Assembly: GCA_034687125.1 (NCBI GenBank)
Contig: JAQGBZ010000216.1
Location: forward strand, 44,233-108,232
Origin: Neelides folsomi
Taxonomy: Eukaryota; Arthropoda; Collembola; Neelipleona; Neelidae
Reading direction: 5' to 3'
Length of the DNA: 64,000 nucleotides
The first letter of the stretch is position 1, and every line of letters starts with the position of its first letter. Position numbers and translations under genes: made by a program. Of this stretch, positions 34,258-48,057 are shown in pieces. Under the pieces are notes generated by a model. That model did no database searches. It was given only the letters and a program-made list of their open reading frames with translations, and had not been told where the DNA came from.

Positions 34258-36966
34258 GTCCACAACTCTTAATCAATTTGACTCTTTGATCCAAAGAGTC
34301 ACTCACAAATGTTTATCACTCCAGATTTACAAAATATTATGAATTGTAACAAAATGGCTCTTTAATATAAAGAATTTTGAATAAATTATTCTTTCAATTT
34401 GATATTAACTTTAACGTTCCTTAACCGGCCCAATGTTGATTGGTGAAGAGACTGAAGTTTGAGTGATTTAAATTTACAAGGTATGTTTCATATTGTATTC
34501 ACCCAAGTCTCAACTCTAACTGCCACTGTTGAGGAAAAGTGAGTTAACTGATATTAGAGCAAGTTGGTCTGCAAACAGAAGTTTACCTTGACCGCCAGAA
34601 AGGTAGCGACTAAAGGTAAATTTCACATGAGAATAAGCATCAAAAGGGTCATCATAATAGGGAAGGAGTATCAAAGTCGGAATTCGCAATTCCATGTACT
34701 TAAACCATAAGGTAGGTTGTAAGTTTTTATGCCAATGTGATGTAAAGGTTCTCACAGGTTTCCTTTAACCAAATTTCAATTCCAAAGTCAGTGTCAAATT
34801 GGATTTAAAGTTTTTCAGGGAAACGTTTATTTGATGAAATTACAATGAAAGACACAAAAAATTGAAACATTAAAAAGAGCTTAAAGTTAATAAAGGACAC
34901 TTTTACTATTTTTTAAATGATTTGGAAGCATATGAGCTATGCAATGAAACATAAATAAGTCCATTAAGTAGATATGTAATTACGCTTTAGTCAAGCTATA
35001 ACAAATTTTATGCTCTGGAGCATGGAATTTTATAAATGGAACTGGAACTTAAAAGTTTTTGCTGAATATCCATAATTTGTTAGTATCCATATTTTGTGCT
35101 AACGAACCTAAACCTTTTTGCGTATCATGCTATCGCGCATCATTCGATAATGACGAGAAGAACTACCTACCATATGTACTCATTTTTTTAAACCTCTTAT
35201 GCAAAATAATTACATATATTATTTATACATAATAATATGTATATTAAAAAAGTAAAAATACTGACATAGCATATATTTGCACTAGTATGTATGGTATGAA
35301 CTGGTACGTACTAGTCCATTAATATCATACACATGTATTTATAATATTGCAAATTCTTTTTCTAATTTCAATAAAATTCGATATCAAGACATTCTTGAAA
35401 GAGTGTTAATTTTATGCCATTTTCAAATTATAGGTGATTATAAACTATTAATTACAATTGCTGTATTTACGATTTTACAAGCAATGTACAGATTTAATAT
35501 TTAAGTGTTAATTCAAAGAATAATTGTAGTGCAAAATTTTGTATATGCAGTACTTATGTATTGAAAGTTTCTTAGGTCTCTGACTGCAGGAATAATTTTA
35601 ATCTAATTATTCATTTCCTTTACTGTTTATTACTTATTAGACTTATTACATACTAACCTCGCAAAAGTCTTATTAGACAGAAGAGAATTAATTACATACA
35701 TAAATATGCATATAACAACATAATTAAAGTTAGTACTTCAGACTGATTGTGAGATTGTGAGTTCAGACTACTATTTATAACTAAAAATTTCTTCAAGGTA
35801 AATTTCATTGAAAACATTTCATTGACAAAAGAAATTTATTCATCTAATTTCCCTATTATTATTGTGAGAATATTACGAATTTGGAATAAAAAAAATTCCA
35901 ACAAATGTGAAAATTGTTATTATTATTAAAACTCTTCCCACTTAATCTTTAAGTGATTTGATTATAGTTAATTTAACGTTATACGATACACGTATACATT
36001 ATGATAGTCAACATTTTACTACAATTATAATTGACATTTCCAACATGGCGAGTTAAAATCTTAAGAGCATCATGAAATAAATTTTACGTGTATGCCTATG
36101 TAATTTACTACATTACATTTAAATTAAATGCAAAAATAAAATAAATAGTAAGAAGAATTAAAATTATATAAATATTAATTTGTACAAGCATAATTATAAA
36201 TATATATCTCTACTCTTTATATGATAACATCCACCATCAAATCATCATTTATGTCTTATGTCATAATAAAGTTAAATGTTACATCTTTAAATTTAAATAT
36301 ATATTTCATATTGTGAAACAAAGGAAAATGCAATTCGACGTAAATATCTTTTGACATTTCCTGATAGTATGGGAGCATGCGTGTATTTCCTGTGAGGGAA
36401 CTCAGGGAGAATTATGATCTGAAAGGGAAAATTGTGAAATCAGCAGACTTGAGTCTTCATCACTTTTAAAATTAAATAACTATTATTAATTAGATAATTT
36501 AAATTCAGTAGTTTTATCTTAATACTATTTTTTACACATCAAGCGGTGGTTTAATCAGGTATAAAACTTTTATTCAATTTACAATATTTAATAATAATAC
36601 AATTTACAATTTTCTGTAGTCGCATTTTTCATTTCAATGTTCCTTTAATTAAAAAAATATTGTATGTATAATATTACTGGTTATTTTTTCACAATTTATG
36701 TACCAGTACCAGCCGTCGATTGATACTAAAAAGTTTGAGGATTCGATCATTTCAAACCAGGTGAGAAAAAATACTAGGGTGCAAATCTTGATTATTATCT
36801 GGGCTTATACTAAAAAATATATGGTAAATATATGATAAATATATGTCCAATTTATGCTAAAAGTGAATTCATGTGTATATTATATATTAATTAAGCAACA
36901 ATAAATCCTGGATTTCTTGTGAATAAGGGCCTTGATTGAATTTTTCTTGCTTTCAAGGTTTTAACA
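34258..36966. other. Intergenic region
   Basis: An AT-rich spacer separates the divergent genes GMC-3 (-) and the RS/coiled-coil gene (+), so promoters of both should lie here. Short open frames such as 34516-34755 are unsupported. No repeat or RNA gene was recognised. Confidence 0.5.
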
Positions 36967-39900
36967 ATGGCTGTAATGGGTAAGACGATGAGGTGAGTAT
37001 TAACTTAACACAAAAATTCTAATTTTTTGTTTATATTTATCTCGATCACTCTAATTTTTTGTTTATATTTATCTCGATCCCTCAATAATTATTAAGACTT
37101 GAAATGTGTTTAAGCTGAATGCTAAATTATGCCATGCCATGAATAACAATGTCTTAACTTAATACTTTTTTAATCCGTTTGCAATCAAGCTAAAATTGTT
37201 CATGTTCGTTAATTTTATTTTGTGCAATTGTGCCTGTCATATTCCGAAACATAACTTGTTAAAGTTGATTGTAAATACCAAGATTGAATTTAAAAATATT
37301 CTAACCAAAATATTATTTTTCAAAAAATAACAATTTTTATACAATGGAATTGAAATCTCACAAGGCTTAATAATAATATAATTTATATTTATGCCTAAAA
37401 TGCATACGGTTGCATTAAATTATCATTTATAATTTAATAAATTGTAATGTTATTTCTCTCAACAAGTTTTTATCCAATTTTTTCATTTAATAATGGAGTA
37501 GATATGCCGAAATGTCGGAGGAAGTTTAATTACCTAAACAGAACACAAATTCTCGGACCTTTGATTATAAATTTCGCCGACGTCCCTTCACCAACACCTT
37601 CCTGTCCGAAAGGTCAGAAGGTCCTTGATGAAGAGATAACTGTACTTAAGGTTATCAAGAAGTCTTCGTTCTCTCCACGACCTCAACCGCTGATTCCTAT
37701 TTTGCTACCCCACCATTGTTTCGTCTCTACCCAAGCGCCTTGCAGCCTTCACGACTCCCAAAGAAATGACGGAAGGGACTTCAACCACAGAAGCCGAATT
37801 CCGGAAAGAAGCCCGTGGCGACGTCGACGTCTCATCGGAAGCCTTCTCGACCCGAGACAACCCATCCAGCGAAGGACACTCAGCTGTGTGCAGATCCTCT
37901 TCCGCCCCTGGTGCCGAATCTCGGAAAGGAGTCGCTGTTGAGTGAAGGACAGGACGACCCTCGACCCATTAGTCCCGAGATCAAGAAGATTCAAGTTGAC
38001 CTGGAGAATTCATCACTTCCGCCTCCAGGACAGGCGATCTCAGTTCTACAAAGGAAGGAAAGGACTCCCAAATTCTCCAACTCTCCAAAGAAGTTGAAGT
38101 TGCTGCCGGGGGACCATTTACATCCTCCGAGTTACCCGCCACAACCTTCTTGGGGAGAAATGGAGTATAACTTTAATCAACTGCCGGGCGATATGAATCT
38201 CCCTCCCGGCATCGACTATGGACATGTTCAGAACATGTTTCCCCAATTTCCCGACTTTCCTTTTTACCCCCCTCAGTCCCCTTTTCACAACATGGGGATG
38301 CCGATGCAGCCTTATCGGTTAATGGACCATCCTGGCTTTACTCATCAGCTGAATCAACCTGGCGAGATTCCTCCGTTGATGAACTTGATGCAGGAAGGGG
38401 AACCGGAGCCGATCTACAATCCTCACCACATGACTGACTTTTCAATGGGAAATCCTATTCAGATCCAGTCTTCTCCAATTGTCTCCGACCCAAGACTCCG
38501 GAATAAGCAGCAAAATGAAGCTCCAACTTTTGACAGTCGTGGATTTCGCACTCACATGGGAGTTGTGACACAATTCAACGAAACTCATGGAATGATCGAT
38601 AACGACGTGTTTTTTCAAGCTGGGTAATTATTATTTATTTATTGTAATAACTTTGTTTAAAATAAAATTCCTGTTTTGATAATTCTGATAATTTTACTAT
38701 TGTTAATACACTATTTATTGTATGTTACAATATTTTAATTTAATATGTGTGTGTGTGTGTTATATGTTAATTGTATGTAGTATTGTATTTATTAAATTGT
38801 TTGGAGGTATGAAGTAAGATATACATTTCAATTTTTAATAAATTAATATTTAATTCAAATATTCATTTATATCTCTTGAATTTAATAGTGTTGTAACGGG
38901 AAGACTTCCGTTACAAGGCGAACGTGTTGTTGTAACTGCTGAGCCCGTGACTGGGATGCCTTTCAACTGGAATGCCAAAATGGTCCGAGTTGAGGCAACA
39001 GCATTGAAGTCAATTTTGAAGAAGTCTTGCGAACCTCTTGGATTGAATGAACTTCTCGGATCTGCACAAGTTGGGACGGGCGGAGTTCCGTTGGCTCCTT
39101 TGCGAAAACTCCCGCCACCGCCGCCAATAATATCCTTCGCAAAAAACAAAGAAGCATATAAACCAGATGAGCCTTTGCGTTCCCCACCAAGAAATTATTT
39201 GAATTCGGGAGAAATTCCACCGCTCACGTCTGTGACTTTCCCAACTCGCATTGCTCCACTAAGATCCCCAGAAAATATTGAGCGAACGGCACCAGCAAGA
39301 TCACCTGAACGGATTGCTCCTCGAAGATCAAAATCACCTTCGTCCAAGCGTCCCAGACGGATATCGAGATCTCCCGAAGTAAGGATTTCAAGGAAGGGAA
39401 ATGTCTCCTCAACAAAAGAAGACAATTCATCATCTCAAAATAGGAAACAGGAAAAAGAGGATTCGTCGAATAAGAACAAACAAAACCCTTCAACAAGCTC
39501 AAATAAAAAGTCAAGTGGGAGTTCATCCTCTGGAAGTCGAAGTGAAAACAAAACAGATTCACAAACTAAATATCCTCTCACTGCGAAGCAAATAATTGAA
39601 GAACAGAAGAAAAAAGTCATTGAAACGAAAGTCAAAGCCTTAGTTGCTGCTAGAGTAATTGATGTTCCTGATCAGCTAAGACAAATTGTGCAGCCTACTC
39701 AAGTAAAAGCTCCTGTTGTGGCTCCCGCCCCTCCCAAGAATGTGACCAAAGTCAAGAAACTAATTTCAGTTAAGGACAAATCCTATCAAATATGTTTAAA
39801 AATGGCCGAAAAGGTTGTTGGATCTAAAGAAGTGAAAAAAGCCGAGGCTTCGTCATCCAACCCAAATGATAAGAAACAAGATGGAAAATCTAAAGATTCA

Positions 39901-42576
39901 ATAAATCCCAATAATGGAGGCGGAAAGGGTAAGAAGGAGATTGAACAATCAAAAACTGGTGGGAATGTTAACAGCACAAAAGAAGCGGATAGTTCAACTG
40001 CTGAAAAATTATTAACACCCGAGAATTCAAAATTGAGAAATCAAATAAAACAAAAATATGAAGTTGAAAAAGAGCGCCAACTTCGTTATGAACTTGAGGA
40101 TTACAAGAAAAGATATTCTAAGGATGAATATTTGGCTCTTGAAGAAAAGTTACAGAAACGAGAAAAGGAGCGCAAGGAAACCGAACGAAGAATATTTTTT
40201 GTCAAATCTGAACATGTATGTAGGAAGATGATTTATGATGAAGTAGCTTACACTGAAAACTTACTTAAAAGATTAAATGAAGATCGACCTCCAAAAATCT
40301 TTCATCGAGAAAAATCACTCGAGAAGAAGCCTGAAAAACAGCAAGAAAAACGGCGTGGAAGCAAGGAGAGACTGAGATCTCGTGATAGATCTCGAGAAAG
40401 AGTACGTGATAGGTCACGCGACAGAATTCGCGATAGATCACGCGACAGACTTCGTGATAGATCACGCGACAGATCAGGAGAAAAGGTTCGTGAAAGGTCA
40501 CGAGACAGAATTCGCGATAGATCACTAGAAAAAGTACGAGATAGATCACGCGACAGGATCCGTAATAGATCCCGCGATAGGATCCGTGATAGATCCCGCG
40601 ACAGATCAAAACGTGACCGATCCAGGTCTGATGAAAGAAGACATGCTAGAACTCGCGATGGACGTTCAGAACGAGAGTCTCGGTTCTATAAGAGATCGAG
40701 AAGCAGATCAAGAGAACGCCGGCGTTCAAGGTCTCCACAACGTTTCACTGATAAAGACAATCTTGAAACACGTTATGAAGAAGACTATGGTGAAATGGCC
40801 CACGCGGCTTTGGCACTTCGTGATCGCCGGGAAAGTTCGATTGAAGTTGAGATGATGAAAGTTGAACAGGAAATTCATCGATGCTTTAATGATTTAGAGA
40901 GAGAAAACTTCTACAAGCGAGTTCTTTCGGAACGAAAGAACAAATTACTTGAGATTAAAGCACTTGAACAATTGGAATTCATGAAAAATCAAATGACCAC
41001 TGCCCTTGGACCAAAAGAAATTTTCTACGCTGATGAGGATCTTGTTGTTTACAATTACAGCGAAAAGGAGCGAAGAACTGAAGTTGAGTACACGACGCCA
41101 TTTGTGGGAACATCTGAAAATGACGATGATTGGGAACAAGAAGGATCATTCAAAATAAAAGAAAGGGCTGTGGCAACAGACTACAATTCTGGGAACTTGT
41201 GTGTTACGAGGGTTTTCACCAAAGAACACGATCCTTACGATTTTGTTGAACGGAGGGAAATGGAAGAATTGGAGCGAACCGAGAGATTCGATGATACAAA
41301 CTTACGTACAAGATCCATTTCCAATGAACGAGTGACATTTGACTATGACCACGATGACGCCAACAGTGGCCATAAAGTGATCGAATACGGTCATGGAGAA
41401 AATGCTTATGAAAATGCTGAAAGTTCAAATGCTTATGAAAATGCTGAAAGTTCAAATGCTTATGAAAATCTTGCTGATCATCGCCATAGAGGAAGTGGAG
41501 AAAGACAAAGTTCTTTGCCTCATTCAAGCAATGCAAGATTTTCTGAGAATTTGTACGAAACTAAAAGGAAGATTGAGGAGGAAATCGAATGGAAGAGAAA
41601 AATCCAAGAAGAGGAGAAATGGAGAAATTTGGAAAAACGCCATTTTGACATTATGCAAGTATACGCTCAAAATTGCGAAATCGAACTTGAAAATAAACGC
41701 AAAGCTCTTCAACTTCAAGAAGCCGAACTTGAGCGGCGAATGGAAACGTTCGAAAGACAAACTCGACAATACGAAGAATCAAAGAAAAACCCCCGGTTCA
41801 ATAAACAGGACGAAAAGAACTGGAAGATGGTCATTGAAAAGAACATGAATGAATGGGAAACAGAATTCAAGGAATTGAAAGAAAAGAAGAGGGAAATGGA
41901 TCAATCGCAATCAACTCAATCTCAACCAACTCAATCAACACAACCACCTGTTAAGAACAACAAAACAAGAAGGATGGAGCAGAGACGGGGACTTCAGGAA
42001 GCTTACAAGTTGGCACATCAAATGGATCAGGAGAAATCGCAACCAAGCAATCAAGAGAAATCGACTATTGAGGATGATGAAGTAGAGATTTTGGCAGTTA
42101 AAAGTAAAGAAGGAGAATGCAACGAAAAATATGAAATTTTGCCATTTGAAGGGAATCTTTCCGATATTAGCACAAGGCATCAGTATTTTCACGGAACAAT
42201 AGAATACAATGTAAGATTTGCCAATGAGCAAAGGAAAAATCTCCTTTGTTTTGCTAACTACGACCATGAAGAATTTTCCGATTACTTCATTTTCCCTTCC
42301 AATTTTGATAAGAACGATCCACCAGTGAAGGTTCGTCGGATTCCACTGAAGCTTCCGACAGCTCATCAGTTTCCGCGAGGGTTTGAAGGAAAACGTTCGG
42401 CTTCTTGGAATTCCAATCCATCGTTTGTTCCAAGTGGAAATTCTTCCAAAAAAGCAAAACCACAATGTTATAATTGCAAGAAAAGAACTCATTTCATTGC
42501 TCAATGCCCAAATGATTGGAAACTTGATTCTCCAGACACAAGGGCCCAACCTAATCCTCCTCTGAATCATAATTAA
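36967..42576 (+). CDS. RS/coiled-coil protein with CCAR-type S1-like domain and CCHC zinc knuckle
   Basis: The best model has four exons, 36967-36992, 37542-37650, 37791-38623 and 38889-42576, giving 1551 aa; the last two are firm and the first two tentative. A proline-rich N-terminal part leads to an S1-like/cold-shock-type domain at about 303-345, split by the last intron (GVVTQFNETHGMIDNDVFFQ, then PFNWNAKMVRVEA). This is the pattern of the RNA-binding domain of CCAR1/CCAR2. Then come serine/lysine-rich disorder, a coiled coil, an SR-type block at about 805-940 (alternating RDRSRDRI units), further coiled coils, three NAYENAESS repeats and a zinc knuckle CYNCKKRTHFIAQC near 1516. SR repeats with a CCHC knuckle point to a nuclear RNA-processing role (inference). 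I did not recognise the LAIKA or SAP domains of true CCAR proteins, so orthology is uncertain. Confidence 0.8.
37019..37079. repeat. 32-bp tandem duplication in an intron
   Basis: A 29-bp word containing TTTATATTTATCTCGATC occurs at 37019-37047 and identically at 37051-37079, in the first intron of the RS/coiled-coil gene. Perfect identity implies a recent duplication. Confidence 0.9.
38745..38760. repeat. (TG)n microsatellite
   Basis: Eight TG units lie in the last intron (38624-38888) of the RS/coiled-coil gene. Confidence 0.9.
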
Positions 42577-43636
42577 AGACGATTAAATAAATGGATAAAC
42601 GGCCAACCATTTTTGTTTATGGGACTGGGTGAGATAGAATTTCCTTATTTACTTTTGATATAATACTATGATGACTAATAATTTGCCATTTTAATTTTTT
42701 TTAAACTTTTTAGTAATGGATGGTGATAGTTTTATATTTGAACTTTATTTGTTCCTTTTCATTGTTATTTCATCTAGGTATGCATACTTTTTATATCACA
42801 TTTGTTGAATTCCCTATAATTGTCTAAGTCTATCCAAGTGTTCTAATTGTTAAAATTATTTTATCGTTAATTAATATACTGGCACTGAATGATCGAAATG
42901 ATTTTTTCATTTATTCCAAAATAGAATAATTAATAGAATAGTAGTAAACTAAATGTAAGTTAGGTTATGGTACTCATTCGTAAAATTAAAATGTTACATA
43001 TCTAATTTAAATAATAATTTTGTTAATGATAAATAAATAATATATATCTTGTGCTTATTGTAAGCAAATATTTGTAATTTATTAGTTTACTCTAGTATTC
43101 TACTTACAATATTTCTATTATAACGGGATGTTAGTTACAAACGCAATGCCGACAATTTCTCAAGTTCCCCATAACTTGACTAAAGAACTAGTAGAGTTAA
43201 GTCTTAAATTACTGTCGGCATTGCGTTTGTAACTAACATCCCGTTAGAAGTAAATGAAATATACCTATACATATCCACGTGTATGTACTAATATATAAAT
43301 TTAAGTACTCTGTGTGATAGAAATACTGTAAAAGTAATACCTAATATGTATACCGTTAATCCGTTATAAACTCGTAATTTTAGATTTATACGACATGTCC
43401 TTAATTAAATAAGAGAGCGAAATATTTGTAGATGTGGAATTTGTGTATAAAAGGACTTTAAATCACTTTGATGTTTGATTTCAAAATATAGATTGAGTAT
43501 CAATCTTCACTTGTTTGCCTACTTACTGTTAATACATAGCTTGTCAATTGTCTTGTTTTATCTAATATATTCTATAATAATTAATAGTTTTTAATATTGT
43601 CAATAATATAGTTTAGTAAATAGTTAATTAATAAAA
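42577..43636. other. Intergenic region with one MITE
   Basis: AATAAA at 42586-42591 is a likely polyadenylation signal for the RS/coiled-coil gene. A 122-bp MITE lies at 43123-43244. The rest is AT-rich sequence without features. Confidence 0.55.
43123..43244. mobile_element. Short MITE with perfect 32-bp terminal inverted repeats
   Basis: The left arm from 43123 (ACGGGATGTTAGTTACAAAC...) is repeated as an exact reverse complement that ends at 43244. The arms run for about 32 bp and enclose about 58 bp. TA flanks both ends (43121-43122 and 43245-43246). The perfect arms and tiny size fit a recently active non-autonomous Tc1/mariner-type element. Confidence 0.88.
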
Positions 43637-44108
43637 ATGATATTTATTGGATCAATTCCAATTCTTCTCCTGACTGTAAGTGTTTACACTTTTGTAAATC
43701 CGACTTCAATGTTATTGTTACATGTTACCAATTAATATTTTATGAATTATTTAAATATATTACGTTTGTGTTTAATTATTCATTAAATATAAATATAATT
43801 AAATATAATTTACTGTATTTACTTTAATCGTCATTGTTATTTCATAGTTCAGCCTTTTAGCACTTTTGATTGAAGCTCAAGAAGAACATTCAGCCAAGGA
43901 TGGAGTTGAAACCTTTGACCAGGGGAGAATGGCCAATGTCTTATTTCTTTGGCCGCTATTTCTAAGATGGCTGGTGAAGAGGAAACACAACATTGAAGTA
44001 ATTGTGAGTGATGAATGGAATGTTTCATTAAGACCCAATAAACTAAATGTCACCTTATCAAATACCAGAAACCCGAATCCTATAAAGAACTTCAAAGTAG
44101 ACATTTAG
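43637..44108 (+). CDS. Small secreted protein, family unknown
   Basis: Two exons (43637-43675 and 43848-44108) joined in phase 0 encode 99 aa. The intron falls inside a clear signal peptide of about 22 residues (starts MIFIGSIPILLLT, ends LIEA), with likely cleavage before QEEHS. The mature part has a second hydrophobic stretch (ANVLFLWPLFLRWLV) followed by a basic, polar tail and contains no cysteine, so it is not a knottin or defensin type. The donor GTAAGT and acceptor CATAG are both good. The function is unknown; it could be a precursor peptide or a short membrane protein. It stands alone between two unrelated genes. Confidence 0.6.
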
Positions 44109-46234
44109 TAAAAAATTATAATATTTATGTAGTATGAAAATGACATTTATTTATTTTTAATAAAAACAATATTTAAATATTAGAAATAATCATAATGTGC
44201 TTTAATCTTTTAATCAACCATAATTTTGCATATCAAAATTTTCATACATATTAACTTATTAGTTATTGCATATTATTTTGTAGTTAAATATACAAATAGC
44301 TATATTTATTATTATATCTAATATGTCATATACCAATAAATATAAATATAACAATGTAATATATTTATAGTATAAATCATTTCAACAGAATATATTCATT
44401 TATAGATGAACGCTAATGTTATAAATTCATCAGTTCATTTTAGACTCACATATCTCTCTATTTATTGCACCTAAACTGTAAAGCTTCAAAACCAAAGGCT
44501 GAGTTCCTATTTTGCCAATTTTGCCAAAATGAGCATTGAGTTGAGCATGCTGTTTCGTATTACCGCTGATAGTTAGTTAATTAAAAATAAATATGTGACA
44601 ATTCATTTGGTTAATTTAATTGTTTATTATTTACTTATTCACATTCTTGTCAATTTAAATTCAAAGATTAATATTGTTATTCATTTATTAGCTTAGGTAT
44701 TTACTAAATGTTTTAAACTCTAGTGGACAAGTATTCATTCGTAAAATTGCAAGTGGATTAAATTGTCTTAAGATCAACTTTCCAACTTGTTGAACGCAGA
44801 AAAAGATATCCGAGGTAAGTACGGTTAATTTATAATAATTATATTAAATTATTGTTATTGAGAAGAAAATTAAGAACAGGTTGAAAGTTATTTTATCTGA
44901 GATTCTGCTTTCTGTACGCATTTAAAATATCTTAGTTAACAGCCGGTCTGTGATTATTGCAACTTGTAATTTAAATATAAGTATTATTTTAATATTAGTT
45001 AATGGAAATGCCTCTAACGAGGTATTACATGGAAATTATTATGAATAATATGATAAAATTAACGTGGAAATAATTTAAGCTGATAAAGTGGTTTGAAGTA
45101 GATTAAAACGATCAAAACAATTGTCGATTGATTAATTAAATGTTCACATAAATTTTAATTCGTCCTATTTTGATGATGTTTTTTTACAAAATAGTCATTT
45201 TGTCATTTTTGTGTATAATTTAGAAGTCACTTGATTTTAATTTAGTAATTTAAGATAAGCAAGCACGTTATAGAATTCCCATGTTGCCTTTCAATCAAGC
45301 TTTTCTAATATTCTTTGTTTGCTCTATCAATTTGTAATTGGTGACCTCCAATTGCTTTTAAAATTAGTTATATAAAGTTATAACATATTAGTACATATTA
45401 GTATAGGCCTAGGTTTTTCAGCAGATATAAAATATATGCAATGTAGGTTATCTTAGGTGTCGTATTTACCTAATTAAACTACGTACATGTTACAACGCAT
45501 TTTACATTTTACTAAAGTCAAACATTATTTAATGGCTACTTGCAATACACACGTATGTAACCTTATTCCCCTATTCTTTATTCATATATTTTTAATTACC
45601 CATTTGTTTAAACCCTTTAAATGCATTAACAGGATAGTACTATACTATCTAACATTCAACCAAACACAGCACAAGGACATAACCTAACAAAAAAGGTTGA
45701 ATAAAAAAATGAAAAGATAATATAAAAGTTCCTATGTACTTATTAATGAATGGACATTTTTATCAGACACTCATCAAAAAGTGTGACTATTCCTATATTC
45801 TTTTATGCTAAAATCTTTCTAGAATAATTTAATTGAGTTTATCTGTAAATATACCTAATATAATCATTCACATGTTATTTTATTTTTGACACTTATACTG
45901 TACTGCTATGTAAAGTATATTAATTGGTTCGTTATTCGCATGATGTGTTCAATTTTGGCAACTCAATTCAAGAAAATATTCTTTCAACTACTTTGAATAT
46001 ATAGACAAGTAATTTAATATTTTACAACTTTTTCCTAGTCTTATCAGATAAATGTTGAGTTGAGTTTAAACATTCATAATATGTATTTGTATGTTATACA
46101 TGTTTATATTATATTTATATTAAGTTTAATTTATATTAAGTGTATTTATTATTAGTTATTTATTCATCTACAATGTTAATAAAATGTTAGCGTTTTAATA
46201 TTGAAAGAACTTTTTTTATTTCAGGCCAAAAATA
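44109..46234. other. Intergenic region and probable 5' leader of the HMBS gene
   Basis: A strong donor (CCGAG|GTAAGT, exon end near 44815) and the acceptor TTTCAG just before the HMBS start (46224) suggest a non-coding first exon ending near 44815 and a leader intron of about 1.4 kb. No other gene was seen. Confidence 0.4.
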
Positions 46235-48009
46235 ATGGAGTCAAATAAGAGAAAATTTAAAGTTGGGACAAGAAAGAGTCAGGTAAGAAATGTTTTGATT
46301 AAGTAATTTGTAAGTAATTGATATTTATGTATTAATGTTAATGTACTATTAAGATTATAATTAGTTTACCTACTGTATGTATCTGTTTGTAATGTCATTG
46401 TTATTAATTTATTGCTTTTTGAACCTTTAGCTTGCAATGATTCAGACAGATTTAGTTATTGAGATGCTCTCGTCTCTTTATTCAAATGCTGAGTTTGAAA
46501 TTGGTAAAATATTAGATTATATAAATAAATAATATTTCCCATATAGTAAATTTTGTAAAGTTATCAATTTATCATAAATGTTTTTAAATTAATAGTTGGA
46601 ATGAGCACAATTGGTGACAAGGTGTTAGATGTGGCCTTATCCAAAATCGGCGAAAAGAGCTTATTTACTCGAGAACTCGAAACTGCTCTCTTAAATAAAG
46701 AAGTTGATTTTGTCGTCCATTCTTTGAAAGATCTTCCTACAACGATACCTGCCAAACTTGCCATTGCAGCCATATCACAGTATGGAATAATTTATATCAA
46801 CTCTAAACTTATAGCTTTCTCATATTACTAACTAACATTTAGATTTATTAAATAAGGAAATAAGAAATAACCAAATAACTAATGATTGTAATTAGGAGAG
46901 AAGATCCAAGTGATGTTGTTATATTCAACAATAAGTTCTCAACTTTATCTCTGTCTACTCTTCCTCAAGGCAGTCAAATAGGTAAACAATTAAATATTAA
47001 CTTTGGGGTATTATTTGTATATTTACAATATTCTATGATATCGTATTTAAATATTATGTTTTTAACATTTTTTCATGTTTTATTTTTCCATTAATGCAAT
47101 TCCTTCTTGTTATTCTAAAGGTACGAGTTCACTTCGACGGGTTGCTCAATTAAAAAAGAGTTTTACGCATCTCAAATTTATAGACGTGAGAGGGAATTTA
47201 AACACGAGATTGAAGAAACTCGATGACGAAGACAGTCCTTATGCTGCTATCATATTGGCAGCTGCTGGTATTCAAAGACTAGGATTTCAACAAAGAATTG
47301 GCCAGGTAGTGAAATAAATATTATTACAATGAGACCAAACTTTACTAAACTAATGTTTTGCAAACATTTAAATATTTATTTATTTAAAGGTCCTTGGAAA
47401 GGATGAGTGCATGCATGCAGTTGGACAAGGTGCTTTGGCAATAGAATGTAGAGAAGACGATGAAGATGTAATGAGTCTTTTGCGAACTCTCAATCATGTC
47501 CCAACACTTCTCTCTTGCATCGCTGAAAGGAGTCTATTGAAAACTCTCGAAGGTGGTTGTTCAGTTCCAGTCGCAGTCAGTTCCAATTTTTATCAAAACA
47601 CTCTTTCCCTCACAGGTTAACTTTTATTTCAAGTTCATTATCATTTATATAAATATTATATTAATACTTTCTAATAAGATTTCTATACAAGATTCAATGT
47701 TTTTATATAAATTTATTTATATAAAGTCGCTATTTCCTTTCAGGATCAGTTTGGAGTTTGGATGGATCAAAAAGCATCATTAAAGAAGGAAAGATTGAAG
47801 TTAACAAAGAAAACGAAAGAACCCAAAGTGACTCGTGGGACTTTCTTACTTGTTTCGCAACAAATGATTTAGAATTGAAAAATTATATCTTGAATGCGGC
47901 AGAGCTTGGGAAAACTTTAGGAGATGAATTGTTTAATCTTGGTGCTCGTAAAATTCTAGATGAAGTCAAAGCCGCTAGTAAAAATAACCAGACTACCAAA
48001 TTTAATTAA
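46235..48009 (+). CDS. HMBS: Hydroxymethylbilane synthase (porphobilinogen deaminase)
   Basis: Seven exons (46235-46282, 46431-46503, 46596-46779, 46896-46981, 47121-47305, 47390-47615, 47744-48009) encode 355 aa, close to the 344-361 aa of animal enzymes. The protein joins four porphobilinogen units into hydroxymethylbilane, the third enzymatic step of haem synthesis, in the cytosol. Visible hallmarks are the N-terminal [59 protein letters not shown] with the catalytic aspartate region, and the cofactor-binding cysteine in LEGGCSVPV. All motifs are intact and in order, so it should be active. AATAAA at 48058 follows closely. The start is the only ATG in the first coding exon before KVGTRKSQ. 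Confidence 0.97.
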
Positions 48010-48057
48010 TAATTCATAAATTCATATTTTCTTAGCTCTGTATTAAATATTTGAATG

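Noticed and set aside
37447-37941. 164-codon frame taken as one uninterrupted exon
   Set aside because: Its start MLFLSTSF lies in AT-rich intron-like sequence; only 37542-37650 of this frame fits the splice model, and the rest conflicts with the main frame.
41935-42570. 211-codon minus-strand frame
   Set aside because: Shadow of the 3' part of the RS/coiled-coil gene, which has a zinc knuckle in the plus frame.
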